Shown in pieces: positions 35,300 to 47,683 of a DNA stretch of 64,000 bases (the stretch's first letter is position 1; each line of letters opens with the position of its first letter). The stretch spans positions 44,926,562 to 44,990,561 of the forward strand of contig CM036191.1 of NCBI GenBank assembly GCA_020631735.1, given 5' to 3'. The notes below the pieces were generated by a model. It searched no databases. It was not told the origin of the DNA and was given only the letters and a program-made list of their open reading frames with translations. The translations under genes were made by a program, and so were the position numbers. The DNA comes from Saccharum officinarum (taxonomy: Eukaryota; Streptophyta; Magnoliopsida; Poales; Poaceae).

Positions 35300-38200
35300 T
35301 GTCGCACCCAGTTTTAAGAACAAAACTAGGTACATCCCATATGTGTGCCCAGGATTTCAATTCATGCATATAGTTATAAATGAAGGGGTAATATCAAAGA
35401 CAATGCCTTTATTACATAGCGTATGAATATTTGTACAAATGACATAGTCTTACTTTACAGTATATACTTTAACTCTACTCTTCTGGCCAAGCCTCCAACA
35501 CCACAGGAATCGTCAACTGGTTGATCACAAACCTAACACCACTTGGAAAACTCCACTGAAGAACCTCCATCTGGTACCCATCCGGCATTTTCCCAAAGTA
35601 TTGAAATAAAACAAGCGTAAGCTACTACCGCTTAGCAAGCATAACATGAGGGGACGCAGGCTCAAAAAGCTTGACTCGGCTGACCTGTGGTAAGCACTTT
35701 TAGTTGGTCATATTTTATTATTAATCATAAGTTGCAAAGTTATGCTTAGGCTCCCAAATATGAATGGTTAGAGATATCATCAATTTTAATCATAACCCAA
35801 ACCATCCGAGTAATGAACTATTCAGTAAGGATCCAGACCGCTCGTGTCCGTGAGCACGGCTGATATACCAGTTTTACACTCTGCAGAGGTTGTACACTTT
35901 CACCATGAGTCATGTTGCCCATATGCCCGGGTTAATTACTCCCAAAACACTTTCAAGGTGAGCAGGCAGGGTACACTACGAAGCTTTTCGCCAGTCATTC
36001 TAATAAGGAGCAGCCGCTAAGGATTCCATCTCCCAATTGTTATGGAGTCATCTCCAAAAATGGCACCAATACTCGCAGCATAGTACACACCCTACACTAC
36101 CGGAGCCGGCTGCTTTGCCGAGGGTCCCAGGCTCTTGGCAAAGCCTCTAAGGCCCTCGGCAAAGCCTTTGCCGAGCGCAGCTCTCGGCAAAGCGCCCTCG
36201 GCAAAAATCCGATCGGCAAAGGCTTCTTTGCCGAGAGCCGTTTATCGGGCACTCGGCAAAGCCTTTGCCAAGAGCCCGACGCTCAGCAAAGCGCGAAATA
36301 AAAAAATGCGAAAAAAAGTCGCAAGTCGCGGCATTTTTCGCGCAAAATTCGCGGCTACGCGGTCGGCGGGATTCGAACTCGTGACCTCTCCCTCACGCGA
36401 TACCTCCTCTGCCACCTGCACTACACACTCACATGCGTCTATATGCCGTTTCAGTTACTCAAATATTATACTAAACCAAGTGAAAATTGATTGTTTGAGC
36501 CCCTAAACAAATTCAAATCAAAAAGTTGTCAACCACAAAGTTTCATAACTTTTCGAGCACTACATTTTTCATATAGAAAGTTTTTCCATCCGAGGTCTTT
36601 TGAAAAATTCAAATTTTAAAATTTTGAATTTCAAATGTAGTTTTGCATGACAAGATGAATTCAAATGAAAAAGTGGTCAACTACAATGTTTCATAACTTT
36701 TTGAGATCTACAAATTTCATTTAGGAAGTTTTTCCATCCGAGGTCTTTTGAAAAATTCAAATTTTAAAATTTTAAAATTTTGAATTTCAAACGTAGTTTT
36801 CCATGACAAGATGAATTCAAATTAAAAAGTGGTCAACTACAATGTTTCATAACCTTTCGAGATCTACAAACTTCATTTAGGAAGTTTTTCCATCCGAAAT
36901 TGTGGTGCTAACATTGTTCACAAATCTTATATATCTCTCTTGTAGTTTCATGGAACTACATGAGAGACATATAGATTTTGTGAACAACGTAATTATTACT
37001 TTGTCGAATAAAGAAATGACCAATATAAAGTTTGTAGATCATGAAAAGTTATGAAACTTTATAGTTGAAAACTTTTTTATTTGAATTCGTTTAGGGCACC
37101 AAAATGTGGTTTGAAAAATTGCTTTGCCGAGTGTTTTACTTTGGCACTCGGCAAAGAAGCCTTTGCCGAGTGCTTTTTTTTTGGCTCTCGGCAAAGAAAC
37201 TTCTTTGCCGAGAGCCGTTTATCGGACGCTCGGCAAAGCCTTCTTTGCCGAGTGTTTTTTTGGCTCTCGGCAAAGAAACTTCTTTGCCGAGAGCCGTTTA
37301 TCGGACGCTCGGCAAAGCCTTCTTTGCCGAGTGTAGAGGCTTTGCCGAGTGTTTTTTATTTGGCTCTTGGCAAAGCCTTCTTTGCTGAGCGCAAAAAAAA
37401 ACGCTCGGCAAAGCCTCCGGCGCTCGGCAAAGAAGTGAATTCCGGTAGTGCTAGGAATGAGACCCATACCCAGCCTAATATGCCCCTCTTGCCCTTTTGG
37501 TAAGCTGCTACGAACTAGTAAGAGGCAGGTACTGGACTAAGACCAGAGCCATGTGGTCCTTATGGTTGTACTGTAAGTCCTGGGTTGCCACTTAAAGATG
37601 AGTCCTTATGGAGAGAAACTAGAGCACCATAAGAAAAGGCCCAATGCTCTATCCCCCTTGGTTCCATGTTGCTAAAAAACATCTTTTAATACCATGTTGC
37701 ATATATCTTTCATTGCATTCTTTAATCAATATTAGTTGGAGCAAACTGAGCATACTACCCACATGCAAAACCCATAGGCAACTCAAGGACAGGACAATCA
37801 ATATCAAGGTAAATAGACTCCAAGCAGTTCATTAACATATGCATATGAATTGAGATTACATTAAAGTGAATAGGTAATAAGGATCCTCATATTAGACTTG
37901 CCTTAAACAAAGTATCGCTGCTGGTCTTGATCTTCAAAGACTTGCTCCAGACCACCAATACAAAACTCACTGTCTACTCGAGATCAAACAGCACCACACA
38001 GACATCCATACATACATGCATAGCAAACAAACATAAGCTAATTAGAACAATATACCAAATAGTAGAAATAGAAGTTAAAAAGGTTTTAAAACTATTATAC
38101 GCAATGCTACGAGCACACAGACGCGAAGATTACAAAAATCAGAGCTAAAACAAAGAAGTTATGAATTAAACCAGATTTCCTTTAGTAAAATAATAAATTA

Positions 38201-38937
38201 AAGCTAACCTCAAATTTTAAAAGTTGAAAACATACTTAATAGTAGTATGAACACGTATGTTATGGAATTACGAACCTAACGCAAGTTGAACGGATCAAAT
38301 CGGAGCTAAAACGTGAAAGTTATGGCCTATAGAAACCAGTGGCAAAACTGTAAATAGATCCAAACGTATTCTAGATCTAAACCGAAGGAAACTATGCGAG
38401 CGAGGCAACTGCCTTAAGGTTAGATAGGACGGTGTGGCACCCGTGGCTACTATTTAAGGGGGCGGATAAGCGTCGGGCGCACGCCATCCGGGTGAGGTCA
38501 AGGCGGCGGCAGACTCCGGCTCGGCGGTGGTTACTTACGAGCAGAGCCCGACTCGGCCATGGAAGGAAGAATAAGGGAGGAGGCTGACGGCGTGGACCTA
38601 CTAGTCAGCGATTGGGGCATGGGGCTACGTCGGCTGTCAGAGCAGAGAGGAGGGGTGCGTAGGCTTCTCCACCAGGCTGCTGCGCTGGCCCGGCTGACTA
38701 GACCACCGTCCGATGTGGGCTGTAGGAAGGTGGGTGAGGAGACAGGCCAGGAGAGTGGGCCCTCTAGCCAAAATGAGGGAGAGTAGAGTTTTCTATTTTT
38801 TAGTTTCTTTTCTTTTATTTCAAAGTCTATTTCAAGACCATTTTAAAAGCAATTTGAATCATTTTGAATTTTAGATCAAAACCAGTCATCACAATAAATC
38901 AAATGCTCCAGCATGTATGCACAACAATATTGCTACA
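35300..38937 (-). repeat. Gypsy 3' LTR (left), interrupted
   Basis: It aligns to 43184-46033. It carries the 1356-bp CACTA at 36095-37450, and lacks about 620 bp that the right LTR has at 44914-45514 (junction near 38394). The end near 38937 (GCTACA) is chosen from the TGT...ACA pattern and not proven. Just inside it, the integrase frame is cut, so internal sequence next to this LTR is deleted. Confidence 0.75.
36095..37450. mobile_element. Non-autonomous CACTA, 1356 bp, nested in the LTR
   Basis: The ends are CACTACCGGAGCC and ...TTCCGGTAGTG, flanked by the 3-bp target duplication CTA (36092-36094 and 37451-37453). The uninterrupted LTR at 43970 confirms the empty site. Dense CTCGGCAAAG / CTTTGCCGAG subterminal repeats fill 36110-36300 and 37120-37440. 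The core (36480-37090) is AT-rich with about two and a half tandem copies of a roughly 130-150 bp unit. No transposase is encoded; the open frames are read-through of the repeats. Confidence 0.92.
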
Positions 38938-38956
38938 CCCAATGATAAATGTTAAT

Positions 38957-41900
38957 TTAATAAAAATTGTTATCTTTCCTATGTTTCATGTACTCGGCCA
39001 CATCTCTTTTCAAACCATACCACCAGTACTTCTCCTTCAGATCTAGGTACATCTTGGTATTACCTGGATGGATAGAGTATGTTGAGTCATGAGCTTCTCT
39101 TAGAATCATCTCTCGAATGGACTTTATCTCTGGCACACATATTCTCTTTCCGAACCACACTATTCCTTGATCATCCAATCGAAAACCCGGTGCTTTACCA
39201 ATTGTGATAAGTTCTGGTATCTCCTTGATTTTCTCATCTTCCAACTGATCCTTGCGGATCTCTTGTTCAAGTGTAGGTTCTACTTCCAATTCGATAGCAT
39301 TAGCAACTATTCCCAAATTAAGATGCTCAAATTCTACACATAACTCCTTAAGTAACTGTGTCACTAGAGCTACATTAACATAGCTCCTTCGGTTCAGAGC
39401 ATCAGCTACAACATTTGCCTTGCTAGGGTGATAGTGTACCTCTAAATCATTGTCCTTGATTAGCTCTAACCATCATCGTTGCCTCAGGTTCAACTCTGAC
39501 TGAGTGAAGATATACTTCAAACTCTTGTGGTCTATATAAATGTCACACTTTTGCCCAATAAGATAATGTCTCCAAATCTTCAATGCATGAACCACAGCTG
39601 CTAACTCCAAATCATGGGTGGGATAATTTAGTTAATGCTTCCTTAGTTGCCTGGATGCATAAGCCACTACTCGTCCTTCTTGCATATGAACACATCCCAA
39701 ACCAAGTCAAGATGCATCACAGTAGATGGAGAAACTCTTTGTTTAGATCTGGTAGTACTAGCACCGGAGGTGTAGTCAACCTTTTTTCAACTCTTCAAAA
39801 CTAGCTTGGCATTGCTCCGTCCATACAAATTTAACATTCTTCTCAAGTAGCGATGTCATAGGCTTGGCAATCTTAGAAAAACCTTCAATGAACCTCTGAT
39901 AATATCCAGCCATTCCTAGGAAACTTCGGACTTCACTTACATCCTGAGGCAGATTCCAACTCAACACATCACTAACCTTCTTAGGATCCACAACTACTCC
40001 GCCATTAGAGATAACATGACCAAGAAAAGAGACTTCCTTCAGCCAGAACTTACACTTGCTTAGTTTAGCATACAGTTGATGTTCTCTAAGTTTCTGCAGA
40101 ACTAATCTCAAATGCTCTTCATGTTCTGCCTCTATTTTGGAGAAGACCAGAATATCGTCAATGAAGACCACAACAAACCTATCGAGATACTCCATAAACA
40201 CCTTATTCATCATATACATGAAGTATGCAGGGGCATTAGTCAATCTAAAAGACATAACTGTGTACTCATATAATCCATACCGAGTAGTAAAGGCAGTCTT
40301 GGGAATGTCCGATGAACGAATCCTCAACTGATGATAACCAGAGCAAAGATCAATCTTAGTGAACACATAAGCACCCCATAATTGATCAAACAGATCATCA
40401 ATTCTAGGCAAAGGATACTTGTTCTTGATGGTTACCTCATTGAGAGAGCGATAATCCACACACATCCTTTGTGTACCATCTTTCTTATCAACAAATATAA
40501 CTAGGGCTCCCCATGGTGAAGAACTAGGACGCATGAAACCTTTATCCTGTAGCTCCTTTAGCTGTTTCTTAAGTTCTTCTAGCTCATTGACTCCCATCCG
40601 ATATGGTCTCTTGGCCATAGGTGTAGTTCTAGGCAAAAGCTCAATAATAAACTCAATATCACGATCTGGCGGCATATCCAACAAATCATCAGGAAAACAT
40701 CTAGAAACTCATTAACAACCTTGGTCTTATCCACGGTTGCACCATTCATCTAATTAGCACTGCACACCTCGCTTGTCATTGTAGTTGCCTTGCATATAAC
40801 TTCTTCTCATGACTTGGATGTCAAGTGTACTGTACCATTCTCACATTGGACAATAGCCTTTCGTGGATTTAGCCAATCCATTCCAAGAATTACATCTATG
40901 CTTGAAGACTTCAACACAATCGGATTTGCCAAAAACTCTACCCCCTTATTCCAACTCTTACACTGGGACACATTAGAGTAGCTTGCATATCCCCCACAAG
41001 GTGAGTCAACTAACATCTGTTACCTCATAGAACACTTTGGTATATTGTGCTCCTTAACAAAACGATGTGCAATGAAGGAATGTAAAGCTCCAGAATCAAA
41101 CAAAACTGATGCAAGGCTAGAGATTGATTAGACACATGCCAAACACAACATCTCGGGCTTCTTGTGCAAATTTTATTGTCACATAATTAACTCTGCCTTG
41201 CACATGGTTCCGCTGTTTGTGGTTTACATTCTAGGGCTGCTGCTTGTTCGGCTTCATCGGGCACTAACTTGCATAGTGACCGGGTTCACCATAGTGGTAG
41301 CACTTCTTGCCTGAAGGGAGAGTGTTGGGAACACTATCCTTCATTGGAGAGTTGATGAGGGGTTCCTGGGGTGGACTCTGGTTCACATACTACTGCTCTT
41401 GCTGGTATTGAGGGAGTTGTTGAGGAGGATCAAAATCCCACTGTGTAGTTGGTTCCTGGTACCTTTGCCAAAATTCTTGTGGGGGAGTGTAGCGGGGGCG
41501 TGTGTTGCTACCTACAGATTGGCTTTGAATTCTCGTTTACTTCTCTTCCATCTCCCGACGCTTGTTCTCAATCAAAATGGCCCTATTCACCAAAGTTTGG
41601 AAGTCAGGATACACAACAATCATCAACTACGGTTGAAGTTCATCAATCAATCCCTTCAAGAAACGTTTTTGTTTCTTGGCATCATTAACCACCTCTCCTG
41701 GAGCATAACATGACAGCTGAGTGAACTTGTTACGATACTCACACACTATCATGGAGCCTTGCTTCAAGTTGAGGAACTCCTCCACCTTGATCTCCACCAA
41801 ACCTTCTGGAACATGATAAGATCTAAAATCAGTCTTGAAATCTTCCCAACAAATCTGATTTACATCTTTCTCAATCTGAAATAATTCCCACCAGTCTGAA

Positions 41901-41992
41901 ACTGCTCCTTGAAGTTGACCGGAAGCATAAAGCACTTTCTGATGGTCATTACACTGAGCTATGTTAAGTTGTCGCTCCACTACTCTAATCTA
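38957..41992 (-). pseudogene. Gypsy gag-pol, decayed
   Basis: Minus-strand order: gag capsid segment (41980-41627), degenerate zinc knuckle (about 41300-41255), protease-like segment with ILGMDWL (41016-40807), reverse transcriptase with FIDD (40684-39776, including SPWGAPVIFV-like and GYHQLRI motifs), RNase H remains (about 39775-39400), and the integrase H2C2 start (39364-38957) with HPGNTKMY. The integrase is truncated after the first half of its zinc domain. In-frame TAG stops lie at 41990, 42131, 41390, 41264 and 41231, most where CAG or TGG is expected. The second zinc-knuckle Cys is Tyr (41291-41293). The element cannot make its proteins. Confidence 0.85.
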
Positions 41993-43168
41993 GTCATCAG
42001 CTTCTAGTGGGTCGCTTGCATGAGAGAATGTCGGTGGATGTCCCTTCATAAATTCACCACGCTTGTCCCTTGATGGTGCTTGATGTGGGTTGATGCATAC
42101 ATTCTTAACAAAGGTCTGTAGCAATTGAGTCTATATCATCATAGATTGCTCTATAGTTGGAGGATTTGGTGGCGGTGGATTAGCATTGGGGACATTCCTT
42201 CTGGCACCACGTGAAGCACTTCTCCTGGTGGAAACCATTTGTTTGCAATATTTAGCACAATTATTGGTTGTAATCCATGATCCGGAAGTAGTTCACATGA
42301 TAAAACAATCAATCTAAATTTTTCTGGACGAGAACTACCAGTAGCAGTTCAGAAAGACAGCCATATCTCAAGTTCCAGAAATCATATGAAGGCGTTCCTT
42401 ATTTGGCTAGAAAGCTTATGAAATTCTCTACAACTTTTGTATAGAGTACCTTGCCAGATTCTCAGGTTACATTAGTCGGAAACAGAACACAATCCAAAAC
42501 TGTTCAGACTCCCAGACAGTGAAGAAACTTCAATTTGTAGAGGTCATAACTCCCAAACCATAATAGATATGAAGGTGATTCCAGTGGCATATGAAAGATA
42601 CAGAAGTCTATTTTCATCCACAAAACTTTCATGACTTTTGGGCATCTACCTTTGAAGATATAACCCGATGAACACTGACTGCTCAGAAAACAACATGCTC
42701 AGAGATGAGAAAAACCAACCCAACTATCTAATCATTGGTCCTTACGCCTTTTAATGTAAACTAAATGAAATTGTGAGCATACCCACAATGTCATTGCAAT
42801 TATTACAAAGATCCAAATCAAGCATGAACATCAACACAACCATTCAAACATTAAAGGTTCACAATTCAAGCATTAGGACTCAATGACTCTACTCATGTTA
42901 CTAGCATTCTTGTTGTATCAAGGGTTCAAAACTCTACAGCTTCCCTTCATTTTGCGCAAGAATGTGGTAAGTGATAGCTCTAAAAGCAACTCAAAGCAAG
43001 GATGGAGATAGGAATAAGAATTTGTAGCAAAAAGGAGGAGATGAACAGCGAAGACAAGAATATAGCATAGAAGAAAATAGCAAGGTTTATAGATCAAGGA
43101 TTTCATGGCAAATTCTGAACCTTAAAGCGACCATTTTCTAACTAGGCTTGCGTCCTACAGTCGACATA
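41993..43168 (-). other. Gypsy 5' leader between primer-binding site and gag
   Basis: About 1.2 kb of leader, with the gag start probably near 42240 (a minus-strand ATG followed by a Ser/Arg-rich segment). The remainder has no convincing frame. It matches 19670-20801. Confidence 0.55.
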
Positions 43169-43180
43169 GCTTTGATACCA
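43169..43180 (-). promoter_or_regulatory. Gypsy primer-binding site
   Basis: The plus strand reads GCTTTGATACCA, the complement of TGGTATCAAAGC. It matches the tRNA-Met type site at 11 of 12 positions and is separated from the LTR by CTT. The same site is at 20802-20813. Confidence 0.85.
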
Positions 43181-43183
43181 CTT

Positions 43184-46033
43184 TGTCACACCCAGTTTTA
43201 AGAACAAAACTAGGTACATCCCATATGTGTGCCCAGGATTTCAATTCACAAATATAGTTACAAATGAAGGGGTAATATTAAAGACAATGCCTTTATTACA
43301 TAGTGCATGAATATTTGTACAAATGACATAGTCTTACTTTATAGTATATACTTTAACTCTACTCTTCTAGCGAAGCCTCCAACACCACAGGAATCATCAA
43401 CTGGTTGATCACAAGCCTAACACCTCTTGGAAAACTCCACCGAAGAACCTCCATCTGGTACCCATCTGGGATTTTGCCAAAGTATTGAAATAAAAGAAAC
43501 GTAAGCTACTACCGCTTAGTAAGCATAACATGAGGGGATGCAGGCTCAAAAGGCTTGACATGACTAAACTGCGGTAAGCACTTTTAGTTGGTCATATTTT
43601 ATTATTAATCATAAGTTGCAAAGTTATGCTTAGGCTACCAAATATGACTGGTTAGAGATATTGTCAATTTTAATCATAACCCAAACCATCCAAGTAACGA
43701 ACTATTTAGTAAGGATCCAGGCCGCTCGTGTACGTGAGCACGACTGATACACCAGTTTTACACTCTGCAGAGGTTGTACACTTTCAACATGAGTCGTGTT
43801 GCCCATATGCCTAGGTTAATTACTCCCAAAACACTTCCAAGGTGCGCAAGCAGGGTACACTACGAAGCTTTTCCCCAGTTGTTCTAATAAGGAGCAACCA
43901 CTAAGGATTTCATCTCCCAAGTGTTATGGAGTCATCTCCATTGGCACTAATACTCGCAGTATAGTACACACCCTGGGGATGAGATCCATACCTAGCCTGA
44001 TATGCCCCTCTTGCCCTTTTGGTAAGCTGCTACAAACTAGAAAGAGCAAGGTACTGGACTAAGACCAGAGCCATGTGGTCCTCATTGTTGTACTTTAAGT
44101 CCTGGGTTGCCACATAAAGATGAGTCCTTATGGAGAGAAACTAGAGCACCATAAGAAAAGGCCCAATGCTCTAGCCCCTTGGTTCTATGTTGCTAAAAAA
44201 CATCTTTTAATACCATGTTGCATATATCTTTAATTGTATTCTTTAATCAATATTAGTTGGAGCAAACTGAGCATACTACCCACGTGCAAAACCCATAGGT
44301 AACTCAAGGACAGGATAATCAAAATCAAGGTAAATAGACTCCAAGCAGTTCATTAACATATGCATATGAATTGAGATTGCATTAAAGTGAATAGGTAACA
44401 AGGAGCCTCATATTATACTTGCCTTAAACAAAGTGTCGCTGCCGGTCTTGATCTTCAAAGAGTTGCTCTAGACCACCAACACAAAACTCATTGTCTACTC
44501 GAGATCAAACTACACCACACAGGCATCCATACATACATGCATAGCAAACAAACATAAGCTAATTAGAACAATACACCAAACAGTAGAAATAGAAGTTAAA
44601 AAGGTTTTAAAACTGTTATACACGTTGCAACATGCACACAGGCGCGAAGATCACAAAAATCGGAGTTAAGACAAAGAAGTTATGAATTAAACCAGATTTC
44701 CTTTAGTAAAATAATAAATTAAAGCTAAACTCAAATTTTAAAAGTTGAAAACATACTTAATAGTAGCATGAACACGTAGATTATGGAATTATAAACCTAA
44801 CGCAAGTTGAACGGATCAAATCGGAGCTAAAACATGAAAGTTATGGCCTATAGAAACCAGTGGCAACACTGTAAATAGATGGAAACGTATTCTAGATCTA
44901 AACCGAAGGAAACTACGTTTTCAAAATAATTAAACGTATTCTGAAAATACGCTATGGACTATGGGTTCTATTTAGCGGAAGCTTAGAGACTCTTTAGCAA
45001 AAATATAGGGACGACGGGCTTGAAAATAGGAAAGCACAGGGGCTCTTTAGCAAAATATCAGACAAAGGGGTATCTTCTATTTTCAACCGTTGATCCTAAA
45101 TTGAATGGCTGCGGTGGCTCCGGTACTCTGGCTGGCTGGAACAGAGGGCCGCGCAACAGTCGGCCATTGCAGGCGACGAAGCTTGGAAAACGGGATACGG
45201 TCCACGGTTTTCGACGGAAAAACACGGGGAGAATGAGGGGAGCGAGGCGAACTCGATCTAGGCCTTTGGGAGAGTTGAGATGGCACAAGGGCGGCGTGGG
45301 CTTGCTCAAGAGGCTCGGACCTTCCAGCGAAGCAACGGCGGCGGCATGAAGGTAAATGAGAGCAAGAGAGGGCGAGCGCAGACACCTAGAGGCTTCCTTA
45401 CCGAGCTACGAAGATCGGAGAGCAGCTTAGATCGACGGCGGAGCATGGCCATGGCGGAATCACATGCGGCGGCGACGAGCTAGGGTTACGGCGGTGGCGC
45501 GATGACTCGGTGAGCGAGGCGGCCGCCTTAAGGTAATATGGGGTGGCGCGGTACCCGTGGCTACTATTTAAGGGGGCGGATAAGCGTGGGGCGCACGCGC
45601 ATCCGGGCGATGTCGGGGCGGCAGCGGACTCCAGCGCGGCGGTGGTTACTTACGAGAAGAGCCCGGCTTGGCCACGGAAGGAAGAATAAGGGAGGAGGCT
45701 GACGGCGTGGACCTACTGGTCAGCGACTGGGGCATGGTGCTGCGTCGGCTGTCAGAGCAGAGAGGAGGGGTGCGTGAGCTTCTCCACCAGGCTGCTGGGC
45801 CGGCCCGGCTGACTAGACCACCGGCCGATGTGGGCTGCAAAAAGGTGGGTGAGGAGATAGGCCAAGAGTGTGGGCCCTCGGGCCAAAACGAGGGAGAGTA
45901 GAGTTTTCCATTTTTTTGTTTCTTTTCTTTTATTTCAAAGTCTATTTCGAAAACATTTTAAAAGCAATTTGAATCATTTTGAATTTTAGATCAAAACCAC
46001 TCATCACAATAAATCAAAGGCTCCAGCATGTAT
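43184..46033 (-). repeat. Gypsy 5' LTR (right), about 2850 bp
   Basis: It begins TGTCACACCCAG. It is the most complete LTR copy in the window: 1-440 and 20817-22303 are partial copies and 35300-38937 is the partner. A TTAAATAG-like promoter motif lies on the minus strand near 45560-45575. GC-rich stretches (45100-45500 and 45520-45870) give open frames that I do not regard as genes. The outer end is truncated at the LINE junction. Confidence 0.85.
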
Positions 46034-47453
46034 GGCCATTGAAGCCATCAGGTCCTGGTGCATGGCTATTTGGTAGGCATTTGATCACTGATTCAATTTC
46101 ACTCTGACTGAAGTCACTGTCCAGACCATCTAAATCATGTACTGTCAGAAGAGAACTAAGATTATAAGCCATGTTGGAAAATTCAGATATGCCAAGTCTG
46201 TTTTTGTAAGCTATCCACAGATGGGTTGCTTTTTGATCATGCTCTGTGATAATGGTGCCATCAGAGTTGGTAAGTGAGACAATAAAGTTCCTTTTATGAC
46301 AGATAGTAGCCATGGTATGGAAGAAGTGAGTGTTTTCATCTCTCAATTTAACCCATCTAACAGTGTTTCTTTGTTTCCAATAGGCTCTTTTGGATTCTTG
46401 GACTGTTGCTAGGTGATTCTTAACCAGAACTCTGAAAGTAGTTTCCAGCCTAGATAGGGGTCTCTGATCTTCTAGCCCATCAAGCAGGAGCAACACCTAG
46501 TTACAATTGTATATGAGTTTGCTTAGATTGGACAACTTTTTACTCCAAGCTTTTAGACCAGCCCTCACTTGTTTAAATTTGTCAGATAAGGTCTTGTCTA
46601 CATTAGCATAAAAAGGTGAGAAGTTCCAATGAAGACACACAGTATCAAGAAAGCCAGGGTGTTCCACCCAATAATTTTCAAATCTGAAGATCTTGGACTT
46701 GGGTATACTGCTGCCAATGTGTAGAACATAGGGGATATGATCAGAAATGTGATTAGACAGTGGCTGCACAAAGGTTGCAGGATAGGTTAAAGTCCAGCTA
46801 GATGATGTTAAGACCCAATCCAATTTAACCAATAAAGGATCAGATTGCATATTGCTCTAGGTGAAATTCCAGCCACTGAAAGGTATGTCAATAAGATCCA
46901 AGTCTGAAATAAGCTCATTGAACATGTTCATTTCAGATATGTCACCCCAAGGTTTGTTTCTGTTGTCAGGATGCCTGATGAGGTTGAAGTCTCCCCCCAA
47001 AACCCAATCATCAAAATATGAGGTATCCAGATTAATAAGCCAAGTGACAAAACCCAATTTTTTTTTGGGGGGGGGGAGGGTGGGGGGCTGGCAGGTCCAT
47101 AGATATTTGTAACATGGAAGTTCTTGTTGTCCAGCCTGCAAAGGAGTTTCACTGTGACAGCATATGCATTGGTTTGTACCACGCTACCATCAAAGAGACT
47201 GCTATTCCAAACAGTTAATAATCCACCAGAAGTTCCAACTGAAGGAGAAAAAGCAAATTTGTCAAGATATCTAGGGAAAAAAAATTTAATGTAAATGCTG
47301 TCAAACATTTCTCTTTTGGTCTCTTGGATGCAAAGGACCTGACAAGCACTCTCACTGATTTTTTTCTCTCAGTGCATCCCATTTCTTCTGTGAATTGATA
47401 CCTCTCACATTCCAGAATAGAATCTTACTGTATCTGTTGTTGTTGCTATCCAT
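46034..47453 (-). pseudogene. L1-type LINE, 5' part of ORF2 (endonuclease)
   Basis: The minus-strand start at 47453 begins MDSNNNRYSKILFWNVRGIN, the usual opening of a plant LINE endonuclease. It continues with TSGGLLTVWN, GDFNLIR and SDHIPYV motifs of the APE-like nuclease and a linker ending HAPGPDGFNG, just before the reverse transcriptase core. It is broken by frame slips near 47340 and 47140, a TAG at about 46854 where Trp is expected, and a stop near 46497. The rest of the LINE resumes at 35299; the reverse transcriptase between the two parts is absent. Confidence 0.8.
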
Positions 47454-47683
47454 GTATAAAGAATGAGATTTGTTGACAAAATTTGGACCCCCAACGACCA
47501 AAATTACATGCACAGATGATTATTAAACTAAAACAATAGATGCTGGAAAAAAAGAGTGAGAGATAAAGTGATAGGATCAAGCACAGAGTAGAAGCATAAG
47601 CATAAACTTAAACTCTTAACATCACCAACCATATATATTAAGGTAGAGTCATAAAGTGAAACAAAGCTCCATAGGGTGCAGTA
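47454..47683. other. LINE leader or flank, no gene
   Basis: AT-rich sequence upstream of the LINE start. I cannot place the LINE 5' end or its target duplication. GTA at 47681-47683 may be half of a CACTA target duplication. Confidence 0.4.

Larger units (their letters stand above)
35300..46033 (-). mobile_element. Large Ty3/gypsy retrotransposon inserted in a LINE
   Basis: It has LTRs of one family at both ends, a primer-binding site, gag, protease, reverse transcriptase, RNase H and part of the integrase on the minus strand. The left LTR begins TGTCGCACCC at 35300. The right LTR breaks off at 46033 where LINE sequence resumes, about 19 bp short of the end inferred from the left LTR. LTRs have diverged strongly (a 620-bp deletion and a CACTA insertion in the left one), so the element is old compared with the copia one. 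Confidence 0.9.

Noticed and set aside
37081..37503. Frames of up to 140 codons across the CTCGGCAAAG repeats
   Set aside because: Read-through of CACTA subterminal repeats; no transposase features.
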